Of a stretch of DNA of 40,268 nt, positions 1 through 8,034 are shown piece after piece. The stretch is taken from assembly GCA_902763865.1 (NCBI GenBank), contig CACWTR010000022.1, positions 1 to 40,268 on the forward strand. The letters are read 5' to 3'. A program made the translations under genes and the position numbers. The stretch is from an uncultured Bacteroidales bacterium (lineage in GTDB: Bacteria; Bacteroidota; Bacteroidia; Bacteroidales; Bacteroidaceae). The notes beneath the pieces were generated by a model. It did not search any database, was not told where the DNA came from, and saw only the letters and a program-made list of their open reading frames with translations. Every line of letters starts with the position of its first letter. Position 1 is the first letter of the stretch.

Positions 1-1
1 T

Positions 2-613
2 AGTCTCTTTGTCCGCAGCATCTTTGTGGACAACATGATATTCGCCTTCTTCCTGGGTATGTGCTCTTACCTGGCCGTATCCAAGAATGTGAAGACAGCT
101 CTCGGCCTCGGCGTGGCAGTCACCTTCGTGCTGCTCGTCACGGTGCCCGTGGATTATGCCTTGCAGACGTATGTCCTCGGTCCTGATGCCATCGTAGCAG
201 GCGTTGACCTGACGTTCCTCGCCTTCATCCTGTTCATTGCCGTCATTGCCGGCATCGTGCAACTGGTGGAGATGATTGTGGAGCGCTTCAGCCCCTCGCT
301 CTATGCAGCCTTGGGCATCTTCCTGCCCCTCATTGCAGTGAACTGCGCCATCATGGGCGCCAGCCTGTTCATGCAGCAGCGCGTCACGATGGAGCCTACC
401 AATGCTCAGTTCATCGGTGGCTTCGGCGATGCCATTGCCTACGCACTCGGCTCAGGCATCGGCTGGCTGCTGGCTATCGTTGGCCTGGCTGCCATTCGCG
501 AGAAGATGGCTTATACCGACGTGCCCAAACCTCTTCAGGGTCTCGGCATCACATTCATCACGGTCGGCCTGATGGCACTTGCCTTCATGTGCTTCTCGGG
601 CTTAAATATCTAA
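2..613 (+). CDS. nqrE: Na+-translocating NADH:quinone reductase subunit E (5' end outside the window)
   Basis: Integral membrane subunit of the Na+-NQR complex, which oxidises NADH, reduces quinone and pumps Na+. The frame is open from base 2 to the stop and reads [19 protein letters not shown] at its start, the conserved N-terminal stretch of NqrE. The family usually begins a few residues earlier, so only about five residues are missing; the GTG at 26 is an internal Val, not the start. The rest is almost entirely hydrophobic, with about six membrane segments and the conserved [13 protein letters not shown] and [11 protein letters not shown] stretches, which carry the family's paired cysteines. 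nqrF follows after 19 nt, so the two are co-transcribed, presumably with nqrA-D upstream of the window. Confidence 0.95.
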   Translation, partial: SLFVRSIFVDNMIFAFFLGMCSYLAVSKNVKTALGLGVAVTFVLLVTVPVDYALQTYVLGPDAIVAGVDLTFLAFILFIAVIAGIVQLVEMIVERFSPSLYAALGIFLPLIAVNCAIMGASLFMQQRVTMEPTNAQFIGGFGDAIAYALGSGIGWLLAIVGLAAIREKMAYTDVPKPLQGLGITFITVGLMALAFMCFSGLNI

Positions 614-632
614 TGAAAGGAGGAAACAGAAT

Positions 633-1922
633 ATGGATTTGAATTTGATTTTAACCAGTATTGCTGTCTTCCTGGGCATCATACTGATATTGGTGGCAAT
701 ACTGCTCGTAGCGAAGGCTTACCTTTCGCCGAGCGGCAACGTGAACGTAACAATCAACGGCAAGGACACACTCTCCGTGCCTCAGGGCGCTTCACTTCTG
801 AGCACACTGAGCCAGGAGGGCGTCTTCCTGCCCTCGGCTTGCGGCGGCAAGGGCTCTTGCGGACAGTGCAAGCTGCAGGTAGTCTCTGGCGGCGGCGACA
901 TTCTCGACTCCGAGAAGGGCCACTTCACTCGCAAGCAAATCAAGGAACACTGGCGTCTGGGTTGCCAATGCAAGGTGAAGGGCGACCTCGAGGTCAAGAT
1001 AGATGACAGCGTAATGGGCGTAAAGGAATGGGAGTGCACCGTGATTGGCAACAAGAACGTGGCAACCTTCATCAAGGAGTACAAGGTGGCTCTGCCCAAG
1101 GGCGAGCACATGGACTTCGAACCCGGCTCGTATGCGCAGATTCGCATCCCCAAGTTCGACTGCATCGACTACGACAAGGACTTCGACAAGAGCCTCATCG
1201 GCGACACCTATCTGCCCGCTTGGGAGAAGTTCAACATGTTCTCCCTCAAGTGCGTCAACCCGCAGGAGACCATCCGCGCTTACTCTATGGCCAACTATCC
1301 CGACGAGGGCGACATCATCACCCTCAACGTCCGCATCGCCACGCCTCCCTTCAAGCCGAAGGACCAAGGCCCCGGCTTCATGGATGTCAACCCGGGTATC
1401 GCATCGTCGTACATCTTCTCGCTGAAGCCCGGCGACAAGGTCATCATGAGCGGCCCCTACGGAGAGTTCCGCCCGCAGTACGGCACAGGACGTGAGATGA
1501 TATGGGTCGGCGGCGGTGCCGGCATGGCTCCCCTGCGCGCTCAGATTATGCACATGCTGAAAGGCCACGGCGTGAAGGACGAAGACCGCAAGCGCCCCAT
1601 GCACTACTTCTACGGCGCACGCGCTCTGGAGGAGATTCCCTTCCTCGACGACTTCCTGCAGCTCGAGAAGGACTTCCCCAACTTCCACTTCCATCTGGCA
1701 CTCGACCGTCCGGACCCGAAGGCAGATGCAGCAGGCATCAAATATACGCCGGGCTTCGTGGCACCCGTCATGGGCGATACCTACCTCAAGGCGCACGAGG
1801 CACCCGAGGACTGCGAGTACTACCTCTGCGGACCTCCAATGATGGCGAAGACCGTGCTCGACCTCTTGCACTCTCTCGGCGTAGAGGACGACATGATTCG
1901 CTTCGACAACTTCGGAGGGTAA
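633..1922 (+). CDS. nqrF: Na+-translocating NADH:quinone reductase subunit F
   Basis: Electron-input subunit of Na+-NQR: it takes hydride from NADH onto FAD and passes electrons through a 2Fe-2S centre. An N-terminal membrane anchor (about residues 5-28) is followed by a plant-type ferredoxin domain with cluster ligands C70, C76, C79 and C111. Then come an FAD-binding barrel with RAYS at 215-218 and an NADH-binding lobe with GGGAGMAP at 293-300 and the terminal CGPPMM motif starting at C399. The 429-aa length is normal for the family. An unusually good ribosome-binding site (AAAGGAGG, 616-623) precedes the ATG. It is the last gene of the nqr operon; a hairpin terminator lies immediately downstream. 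Confidence 0.97.
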   Translation: MDLNLILTSIAVFLGIILILVAILLVAKAYLSPSGNVNVTINGKDTLSVPQGASLLSTLSQEGVFLPSACGGKGSCGQCKLQVVSGGGDILDSEKGHFTRKQIKEHWRLGCQCKVKGDLEVKIDDSVMGVKEWECTVIGNKNVATFIKEYKVALPKGEHMDFEPGSYAQIRIPKFDCIDYDKDFDKSLIGDTYLPAWEKFNMFSLKCVNPQETIRAYSMANYPDEGDIITLNVRIATPPFKPKDQGPGFMDVNPGIASSYIFSLKPGDKVIMSGPYGEFRPQYGTGREMIWVGGGAGMAPLRAQIMHMLKGHGVKDEDRKRPMHYFYGARALEEIPFLDDFLQLEKDFPNFHFHLALDRPDPKADAAGIKYTPGFVAPVMGDTYLKAHEAPEDCEYYLCGPPMMAKTVLDLLHSLGVEDDMIRFDNFGG

Positions 1923-1933
1923 ATCAATAATTA

Positions 1934-1996
1934 AAGGGAAGTTAAAAGTATCTGCGAAGAGAAACGGAACTTTTAGCTTCCCTTTTGTTTTTCCTT
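1934..1996 (+). terminator. Intrinsic terminator of the nqr operon
   Basis: A 16-bp stem (1934-1949 with 1971-1986, one G-T wobble) encloses a 21-nt loop and is followed by a T-rich run (TGTTTTTCC). It starts 12 nt after the nqrF stop codon, as expected for a rho-independent terminator. Confidence 0.85.
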
Positions 1997-2019
1997 TAAC
2001 CCCAAGAACAAGCATCATT

Positions 2020-2601
2020 ATGAAGTACAGATTGTTTTTAGTGACTGTCTCACTTATTGCTTCCTGCTCTCTGTCCCCCTTGCTGGCACAGACAGACTTG
2101 AAGGGACGCATCTATCATAATCCCAACATCATGGCGGATGCTATGAAGAAGGAAATCGACAACTCCTGGACTGAAGCCAAGTCCCAGGCAATAGCCAAGA
2201 TAGAGAAGGAGAAAGGTCGCAAGATGACCGATGAAGAAAAAGCCGAGTTCAACAAGAAAGAGCCCGAAGCCCGCAAAAAAATGAATGAGATCATGAACGG
2301 GATGAGAATCGGCATCACCGTAGAATTCAAGTCGGATAAGCAAGCCGTCATGAAGTTGGACATGAAGATGAACGATGAAGTCATGAAGCAAGCCGGTATC
2401 GGCTGGGTAAAGCGCAAGGCGATGCAGGCTGCTATGGCTGTGCTTCCCTCCTCGGAGAAGGTGGAATACGTGGTGAAAGACAATCTGGTCATCTTCGACC
2501 CCGACGATGAACCCGACACGCTTCGCCTTTCCGATGACGGCAAGTTCATCTTTGGCAAGTTTGAAAAAAAGACAGACTTCAAGTTGACAAGGACTAAGTA
2601 A
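2020..2601 (+). CDS. Secreted or lipid-anchored hypothetical protein (193 aa)
   Basis: Not recognised. The N-terminus is a clear export signal, MKYRLFLVTVSLIASCSLSP, followed by LLAQ. The IASC at residues 13-16 could be a lipobox (lipoprotein, Cys16) while LLAQ could be a signal peptidase I site; the sequence does not decide. Residues 40-95 are very rich in Lys and Glu and probably helical. The C-terminal half contains beta-strand-like stretches ending EKKTDFKLTRTK and resembles small Bacteroidales secreted proteins that assess or bind a ligand through a lipocalin-like sheet; that is only an impression. It lies 53 nt upstream of the steroid reductase cluster in the same direction with no visible promoter or terminator between, so it may be its first gene. 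Confidence 0.75.
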   Translation: MKYRLFLVTVSLIASCSLSPLLAQTDLKGRIYHNPNIMADAMKKEIDNSWTEAKSQAIAKIEKEKGRKMTDEEKAEFNKKEPEARKKMNEIMNGMRIGITVEFKSDKQAVMKLDMKMNDEVMKQAGIGWVKRKAMQAAMAVLPSSEKVEYVVKDNLVIFDPDDEPDTLRLSDDGKFIFGKFEKKTDFKLTRTK

Positions 2602-2653
2602 CGACCTTCGGCAGCGATATATATAGTGTGAAGCCTTATAATTGAACTTTTCC

Positions 2654-3424
2654 ATGATAACTGAAGCTATCTTTAACGGTCTGATATATAGCATGACTGC
2701 TATGGCCGTTGTGGTATTCGTGAGTCTGTACTTCGTCACCGCAGGCTACGGACAGTTCCGCACCAGGCAGTGGGGATGGAGCGTCAACAACAAGTTGGGA
2801 TGGGTGCTGATGGAGGTGCCCGTGTTCATCGTCATGCTATGGATATGGTGGAGCTCTCCCCTGAAGTGGCATTTGCCGCAGCTTGTCCTGTTCTGCCTCT
2901 TCGAGCTGCACTACTTCCAGCGCAGCCTCGTCTTTCCCTTCCTGCTGAAGGGACAAGGGAAAATGCCCGTTGCCATTATGATGATGGGCTTCCTGTTCAA
3001 CCTTATCAACGGTTTCCTTCAGGGCGGAGGACTCTACTTGTTCCCCAACCCCGACTTCGAGGAAGGTGCAGCCTACCTTCTCCGCTGGAACGCCGTCTGC
3101 GGCATCCTGCTGTTCTTCGTGGGAATGGCTGTCAACCTTCACTCCGATCACGTCATCCGCCATCTTCGCAAACCGGGCGACACGCGTCACTATCTTCCGC
3201 AAAAAGGCATGTACCGCTATGTCACCTCAGCCAACTACCTGGGCGAAATCGTAGAATGGACCGGCTTTGCCCTTGCTGCTGCCACACCGGCAGCCTGGGT
3301 GTTCCCCATCTGGACAGCTGCCAACCTCGTTCCGCGTGCACACGCCATATACAACAGATACAAGGATGAGTTCGGCAAGGAAGCACTCTCTGACCGCAAA
3401 TGCATCATTCCACTTCTATATTAA
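2654..3424 (+). CDS. 3-oxo-5-alpha-steroid 4-dehydrogenase (steroid 5-alpha-reductase) family membrane protein
   Basis: Likely reduces the C4-C5 double bond of 3-oxo-delta4 steroids or bile acids to the 5-alpha (flat, allo) form using NADPH. The protein has about six hydrophobic segments. Its C-terminal third carries the strongly conserved steroid 5-alpha-reductase signature: a GDTRHYLPQKGMYRYV stretch, then ANYLGEIVEWTGFALA, then NLVPRAHAIYNRY, and a tail reading RKCIIPLLY, matching the RKALIPFIF-type tail of eukaryotic SRD5A1. I chose the ATG at 2654 (256 aa); a TTG at 2642 would add four residues. An OYE-type reductase begins 7 nt downstream and a short-chain dehydrogenase after that, the same three-enzyme combination known from isoallo-bile acid-forming gut Bacteroidales. 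Family assignment is secure; the natural substrate is inferred. Confidence 0.88.
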   Translation: MITEAIFNGLIYSMTAMAVVVFVSLYFVTAGYGQFRTRQWGWSVNNKLGWVLMEVPVFIVMLWIWWSSPLKWHLPQLVLFCLFELHYFQRSLVFPFLLKGQGKMPVAIMMMGFLFNLINGFLQGGGLYLFPNPDFEEGAAYLLRWNAVCGILLFFVGMAVNLHSDHVIRHLRKPGDTRHYLPQKGMYRYVTSANYLGEIVEWTGFALAAATPAAWVFPIWTAANLVPRAHAIYNRYKDEFGKEALSDRKCIIPLLY

Positions 3425-3431
3425 GAGTTAT

Positions 3432-4685
3432 ATGAATAATGAAATGAATAAAGTCTTCGAGGAGGCCCACATCGGGCCGCTGACATTGAGGAACCGCACC
3501 ATCCGCAGCGCAGCCTTCGAGAGCATGTGTCCGGGACACGAACCCAGCCAAATGCTCTACGACTACCACACCAGCGTAGCCCGCGGGGGCGTCGGGATGA
3601 CCACCGTTGCTTACGCCGCTGTGACGGAGAGCGGCCTGAGCTTCGACCGGCAGCTCGTCATGAAGTCCGACATTGTCCCAGGCCTTCGGCGGCTGACCGA
3701 CGGCATCCACAAGGAAGGCGCTGCTGCCGGCATCCAGCTGGGACACTGCGGCAACATGAGCCACAAGAACATCTGCGGCTGCATCCCCGTCGGAGCCTGC
3801 AACGGATTCAATCTCTACAGCCCCACCATTGTGCGCGGCCTGCGTCGCGACGAGCTGCCGCAGCTGGCACGTAAGTTCGGCGAGGCCGTCAACCTGGCTC
3901 GCGAGGCAGGTTTCGACGAAGTGGAGATTCATTGCGGGCACGGCTATCTCATCGACCAGTTCCTCAACCCCTACTTCAACCATCGCAAAGACGAATACGG
4001 CGGCTCGCTCGAGAATCGCATGCGCTTCATGTCCCTCTGCGTGGAAGAGGTCATGAAGGCAGCACGCAACGATATGGCCGTCGTCTGCAAAATGAACATG
4101 CGCGACGGACTGATGAACGGTATCTCACTCCAGGAGCACAGCATCCCCGTTGCCCGCCGACTGCAGGACCTGGGCGTACACGCCATCGTGTTGAGCGGAG
4201 GACTGGTGAGTGCCACACCGATGTACGTCATGCGCGGCGAACTGCCCCTGCAGACGATGACGCACTACATGACCGACCCTCTGCTCAAGTATGGCATTCG
4301 CTCCTGCAAACCACTCGTGCGCAGCATCATGACTAAGCCGGTCCACTACGAAGAGGCTTTCTTCCTCCGGGATGCACTGAAGTTCCGCGAGGCATTGCCC
4401 GACATGAAGTTCATCTACGTGGGCGGACTGGTTGCCGGCGACAAGATCAACGAAGTGCTGGGCCACGGATTCAAAGCCGTACAGATGGCACGCAGCCTGC
4501 TCAACGAGCCGGACTTCGTGAACCGACTTAAAGAGGACCCGCACCACCGCTGCGGTTGCAAGCACAGCAACTATTGTATCGGCAGGATGTACACCCTCGA
4601 AATGGCTTGTCATCAGCATCTTGACGAACACTTACCAAAGGATATACTAAATGAAATCGAGCGCATCGAAAGGGAACAGAACTGA
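3432..4685 (+). CDS. Old-Yellow-Enzyme family NADH:flavin oxidoreductase, candidate 3-oxo-delta4-steroid 5-beta-reductase
   Basis: FMN-dependent ene-reductase of the OYE/2,4-dienoyl-CoA reductase family, 417 aa, holding only the TIM-barrel part; BaiCD/BaiH-type enzymes carry an extra FAD/NAD(P) domain that is absent here. The N-terminus HIGPLTLRNRTIRSA and the barrel motifs EIHCGHGYLIDQFLNP and EYGGSLENRMRF are diagnostic. The C-terminal region has a cysteine group CGCKHSNYC followed ten residues later by another Cys; the usual CxxCxxxC 4Fe-4S pattern is altered because its second Cys is Ser. The start at 3432 has AAGAG upstream; ATG 3444 is possible, and the longer open frame from 3267 overlaps the reductase upstream and is not credible. 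Given its neighbours, a bile acid/steroid 5-beta-reductase (or the reverse delta4-forming reaction) is the best inference. Confidence 0.88.
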   Translation: MNNEMNKVFEEAHIGPLTLRNRTIRSAAFESMCPGHEPSQMLYDYHTSVARGGVGMTTVAYAAVTESGLSFDRQLVMKSDIVPGLRRLTDGIHKEGAAAGIQLGHCGNMSHKNICGCIPVGACNGFNLYSPTIVRGLRRDELPQLARKFGEAVNLAREAGFDEVEIHCGHGYLIDQFLNPYFNHRKDEYGGSLENRMRFMSLCVEEVMKAARNDMAVVCKMNMRDGLMNGISLQEHSIPVARRLQDLGVHAIVLSGGLVSATPMYVMRGELPLQTMTHYMTDPLLKYGIRSCKPLVRSIMTKPVHYEEAFFLRDALKFREALPDMKFIYVGGLVAGDKINEVLGHGFKAVQMARSLLNEPDFVNRLKEDPHHRCGCKHSNYCIGRMYTLEMACHQHLDEHLPKDILNEIERIEREQN

Positions 4686-5586
4686 CCTGCCCCACCCTTC
4701 AGACCCTCCCCAGACCTCCCCTAAAGGGAGGGAGTTAGAGGGGGGCCGCAGCATTGCCATCGTCACCGGTGCAGGAACAGGCATGGGGTTCGAGGAAGCA
4801 AGAGCTGTGGCAGCAGCCGGCTTCTATACAATCATGGCCTGCCATCACCCCGAAGCTGCAGAAACGAAAAGGCTGCAAATCATCAGCGAGACAGGCAACC
4901 AGGACGTCGAGATTCTTGGACTTGAGCTGGCTGACCTCAGTTCCGTCCGACGCTTTGCCGACGAGATAAAATCCCGCTTCTCGCGGCTCGACCTTCTCAT
5001 GAACAATGCAGGCATCCTGCCCGCCAAGTTCCATACGACGACGGACAATCTGGAACAGACCGTTGCCGTGAACTATGTAGGACCATACCTGCTCACGCGA
5101 CTTCTCCTGCCCCTGATGGGCAAAGGCAGCCGCATCGTGAACATGGTGTCGCTCACTTACAGGTACGGAACCCTCGACTTCCCCGATTTCTTCACCCGAG
5201 GCCGCAACGGAAGCTTCTGGCGAATCCCCATCTACAGTAATACAAAGCTGGCCCTGACCCTCTTCACCTTCGAGCTGGCAGCACGGCTGAAGGAAAAAGG
5301 CATCACGGTCAATGCTGCCGACCCGGGTATCGTCTCAACAAACATCATCCGCCTGCACATGTTCCTCGACACGCTGACGGACCTCTGCTTCCGTCCCCTC
5401 ATCCGCACACCGCGACAGGGAGCCGACACAGCCATCCACCTTCTTCTCGACAAGGACAAGGAGCAGCAGACAGGCACCTTCAACCGCTCGAACCGCATCA
5501 TCAATGTCGGCGACAAGTTTTTCCGCCACAAGCAGATACACGAACTCTGGGACAGGACCGAGGACATCGTCCGCGACTTCCTATAA
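4651..5586 (+). CDS. Short-chain dehydrogenase/reductase, candidate 3-hydroxysteroid dehydrogenase
   Basis: Classical SDR: cofactor motif TGAGTGMG at 39-46, NNAG at 118-121, catalytic Ser167 and YSNTK (Y195, K199). Its position behind a steroid 5-alpha-reductase and an OYE reductase suggests oxidation/reduction of the C3 hydroxyl of a steroid or bile acid; 3-beta versus 3-alpha preference cannot be read from sequence. The ATG lies inside the preceding gene (35-nt overlap). No other in-frame start sits near the Rossmann strand (SIAIVTG), so the protein carries a roughly 33-residue, Pro/Arg-rich leader. Residues about 14-32 of that leader are encoded by a GC-rich palindromic repeat (4689-4746), so the leader looks like repeat-derived extra sequence rather than a functional domain. 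The symporter gene follows after 14 nt. Confidence 0.87.
   Translation: MKSSASKGNRTDLPHPSDPPQTSPKGRELEGGRSIAIVTGAGTGMGFEEARAVAAAGFYTIMACHHPEAAETKRLQIISETGNQDVEILGLELADLSSVRRFADEIKSRFSRLDLLMNNAGILPAKFHTTTDNLEQTVAVNYVGPYLLTRLLLPLMGKGSRIVNMVSLTYRYGTLDFPDFFTRGRNGSFWRIPIYSNTKLALTLFTFELAARLKEKGITVNAADPGIVSTNIIRLHMFLDTLTDLCFRPLIRTPRQGADTAIHLLLDKDKEQQTGTFNRSNRIINVGDKFFRHKQIHELWDRTEDIVRDFL
4689..4746 (+). repeat. REP-like GC-rich palindromic element, copy 1 (inside the SDR leader)
   Basis: The core is CCTCCC (4715-4720), CTAAA, GGGAGG (4726-4731), flanked by further C-rich and G-rich arms. It is read through in frame as part of the SDR N-terminus. It shares its layout (CCCTCCCC, short arm, palindrome, G-rich arm) with the elements at 8711-8794 and 17891-17972. 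Confidence 0.7.
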
Positions 5587-5600
5587 GCAAACGTTAACCG

Positions 5601-6983
5601 ATGGACGCAATCAACAACCTCTTCTCTCTGCTCAGTTCCATACTGTGGGGCTGGCCGATGATTGTCCTGCTGCTGGGTACGCATGTATTTCTCACCTTCA
5701 GGCTTCGCATTCCGCAGCGCAGACTGCTGACGGGCATCCGCCTCTCTGTCCAGAAGGACAAGGATGCGACGGGCGATGTCTCGCAGTTCGGCGCATTGGC
5801 AACGGCATTGGCCGCCACCATCGGCACCGGCAACATCGTGGGCGTGGCGACAGCCGTCGCGCTGGGCGGACCGGGGGCTGTGCTGTGGTGCTGGCTGACG
5901 GGCATCTTTGGCATGGCTACGAAGTACGCCGAGGGCTTGCTGGCTGTCAAGTACCGTGTCCGCGGAAAGGACGGCAAGACCTACGGAGGCCCGATGTATG
6001 CCCTTGAACTCGGCCTTGGCATGAAGTGGCTGGCTCTTGCCTTTGCCATATTCACGGCACTCGCCAGCTTCGGCATCGGCTGTACCGTGCAGGCCAACTC
6101 CATCGCTCTCTTGGCAAACGAGACGTTCGGCATCCCGACGTGGGTAGTGGGCGTGTGCATCAGCATCCTTACGGCACTCGTCATCATGGGCGGCGTGAAG
6201 TCCATTGCCCGTGTCTGCACCATCTTCGTCCCCTTCATGGCCGCGCTCTATGTCCTGGGCTGCATCTACATCCTCTGCATGAACAGCTGCTTCGTCTGGC
6301 CTGCCGTCGAGCTCATCGTCGATTCTGCCTTCAATCCCACGGCAGCAGGCGGCGGCTTCGTCGGAGCTACGGTGATGATGGCAGCACGCTATGGCATAGC
6401 CCGCGGACTGTTCTCCAACGAAAGCGGCATGGGCAGTGCTCCCATCGTGGCAGCGGCTGCTCAGACGCGCAACCCGGTAAGGCAGGCGCTCGTCTCCAGC
6501 ACGGGTACATTCTGGGACACGGTCGTCATCTGTGCCCTGACGGGACTCGTCCTCGTCAGCAGCATCCTGGCCTATCCAGACATCAGCTATGCCGACGGCG
6601 CAGCCCTGACGAAGGTTGCTTTCTCGAAGATACCGTATGTGGGCGCGCCCCTGCTCACCTTCGGCATCCTCACCTTTGCCTTCAGCACCATCCTGGGCTG
6701 GAGCTACTACGGCGAGAGTGCCGTCAACTACATCGAGCGCCATCGCATCAACCGCTTCTACCGCATCCTCTACATTGTAGCTCTCTTCTTTGGCAGCATC
6801 ATCAGCCTCGACGTCATCTGGAACATTGCCGACACGATGAACGCCCTCATGACGATACCCAACCTTGTCGCCCTGTTGCTGCTGAGCGGCGTTGCGGCAC
6901 GCGAGACCGACAAGTACCTCTGGGGCGGCCGCCTCGACGAGGACATGGAGGCCACAGAGAAAAGCAGAAGCGAAGACATATAA
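5601..6983 (+). CDS. Alanine or glycine:Na+ symporter (AGCS family)
   Basis: Sodium-coupled amino acid uptake protein of the inner membrane, 460 aa, with about ten hydrophobic segments. Family hallmarks are visible: GATGDVSQFGALATALAATI-type sequence near residues 53-75 followed by GTGNIVGVATA, then FGMATKYAEGLLAVKYR, and the later stretch GLFSNESGMGSAPIVAAAA. It begins 14 nt after the SDR gene and is probably on the same transcript, a neighbour not required for steroid chemistry. It might supply glycine or alanine, or use the Na+ gradient made by the Na+-NQR encoded nearby; the second idea is only inferred from proximity. The substrate cannot be assigned beyond Ala/Gly-type amino acids. Confidence 0.93.
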   Translation: MDAINNLFSLLSSILWGWPMIVLLLGTHVFLTFRLRIPQRRLLTGIRLSVQKDKDATGDVSQFGALATALAATIGTGNIVGVATAVALGGPGAVLWCWLTGIFGMATKYAEGLLAVKYRVRGKDGKTYGGPMYALELGLGMKWLALAFAIFTALASFGIGCTVQANSIALLANETFGIPTWVVGVCISILTALVIMGGVKSIARVCTIFVPFMAALYVLGCIYILCMNSCFVWPAVELIVDSAFNPTAAGGGFVGATVMMAARYGIARGLFSNESGMGSAPIVAAAAQTRNPVRQALVSSTGTFWDTVVICALTGLVLVSSILAYPDISYADGAALTKVAFSKIPYVGAPLLTFGILTFAFSTILGWSYYGESAVNYIERHRINRFYRILYIVALFFGSIISLDVIWNIADTMNALMTIPNLVALLLLSGVAARETDKYLWGGRLDEDMEATEKSRSEDI

Positions 6984-7012
6984 TATATAATAATGTATAA
7001 GGTAAAGAGATT

Positions 7013-8020
7013 ATGGAGAGACAAGTCATCAGCCTTTTGCTCGTCCTTGCAGCCATTTCGGCGCTTGGGCAAAATGTTTCTGCCGGCAATCCCGGCTGGT
7101 TGTGGACTATCAATGGTAGCGGACTGTCCGGGCGCTCGTTCCTCTTCGGGACGTGTCACGGCGACGGCATCAGCTTCACGGACGAGGAGATTTACAGCAT
7201 CACGGGGCTTTCCGAAGCCCTGGACGAGGCTCAAACCGTCATCTTTGAAGTCGATGCAAAGACTGACGAACAGAACGGCTCGAAGGAAGAGTTGAAGAAA
7301 CTCTATGGGCGGATATACAATCCTGGGCCGGAATACATGATGCCCGAAGGTGTGTTCTACAAGCCACTCTTCGACAGCGTGTCGCACTTCAACGAGGTCA
7401 ACAAGTTCATGTCTTACAAGATGAAGGACATGGAATACTGGAAGAAGACACCCGGCTATTGGTGCATCCGCCTGAGTATGTATAATTTTACAAGGGTAAG
7501 GATGTGCAGAAGCGTGGACTTGGCCTTGCACGAGGAAGTCATCAAGCGCGGCAAGGAAACCGGCGGCTTGGAAAAGACGTCATCTGTGATGGGAATGATA
7601 ATGTCCATGTACACAGATACGAAATACATCGACACGCTTTCCATGAAGGAGCAGGCTAAAATCATCTACAAGCTTGTTCGTCGGATGGATAATGACAGCA
7701 TCTTACAGTTCCCAAAGCTCCATGAAGCCTATCTTGAGAACGATACCTGCAAGTTTTACCAGTTCTTAGGGGAGTTTGAAGAAGAGCTGACGAAGTGGAA
7801 TGAAGAGGGTTTTGGGAACGGGATGCAAGATAAGAAGGACTACCAGAACGAGCACCTTCTGCGCGAGAGAAACGAGGCATGGATACCTGTCATCAAAGAA
7901 AACATCGCCAAGCGGCCTTGCCTGATTGCCGTCGGCTGCCGCCATTTGCTGAGTGCCGACGGACTTATTGCCATGCTCCGACGCGAAGGATATACCGTTG
8001 AGCCTGTAGTAAAGAAGTAA
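7013..8020 (+). CDS. TraB/GumN family secreted protein
   Basis: 335-aa protein with a signal peptide (about residues 1-24, ending NVSA). The TraB/GumN pattern is present at both ends: SFLFGTCHGDG near residue 45 and CLIAVGCRHLLSADGLIAML followed by RREGYTVEPV at the C-terminus. The family is related to Tiki-type metalloproteases and is often annotated as a conjugation or polysaccharide protein for historical reasons. The conserved His of the N-terminal GTxH-like motif and the C-terminal GxxHL motif are both present, so it may be an active periplasmic hydrolase; the substrate is unknown. It lies 29 nt behind the symporter. The next gene has its own promoter, so this is probably the last gene of the cluster. 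Confidence 0.82.
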   Translation: MERQVISLLLVLAAISALGQNVSAGNPGWLWTINGSGLSGRSFLFGTCHGDGISFTDEEIYSITGLSEALDEAQTVIFEVDAKTDEQNGSKEELKKLYGRIYNPGPEYMMPEGVFYKPLFDSVSHFNEVNKFMSYKMKDMEYWKKTPGYWCIRLSMYNFTRVRMCRSVDLALHEEVIKRGKETGGLEKTSSVMGMIMSMYTDTKYIDTLSMKEQAKIIYKLVRRMDNDSILQFPKLHEAYLENDTCKFYQFLGEFEEELTKWNEEGFGNGMQDKKDYQNEHLLRERNEAWIPVIKENIAKRPCLIAVGCRHLLSADGLIAMLRREGYTVEPVVKK

Positions 8021-8034
8021 TTTGAATGTATTCA

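Noticed and set aside
792-2111. Long minus-strand open frame (439 codons) opposite nqrF
   Set aside because: It is the antisense shadow of nqrF in a GC-rich codon context; composition (many Val, Glu, His, Leu without any domain) is non-natural and it crosses the nqr terminator.
3267-3431. N-terminal extension of the OYE reductase (55 extra codons)
   Set aside because: It overlaps the 5-alpha-reductase gene in another frame, and the conserved OYE start is at 3432 with a ribosome-binding site.
5232-6743. Minus-strand open frame of 503 codons opposite SDR and symporter
   Set aside because: Shadow of two convincingly conserved plus-strand genes; the translated product is low in hydrophobic residues, rich in Asp/Arg/His/Ala and has no family-like motif.
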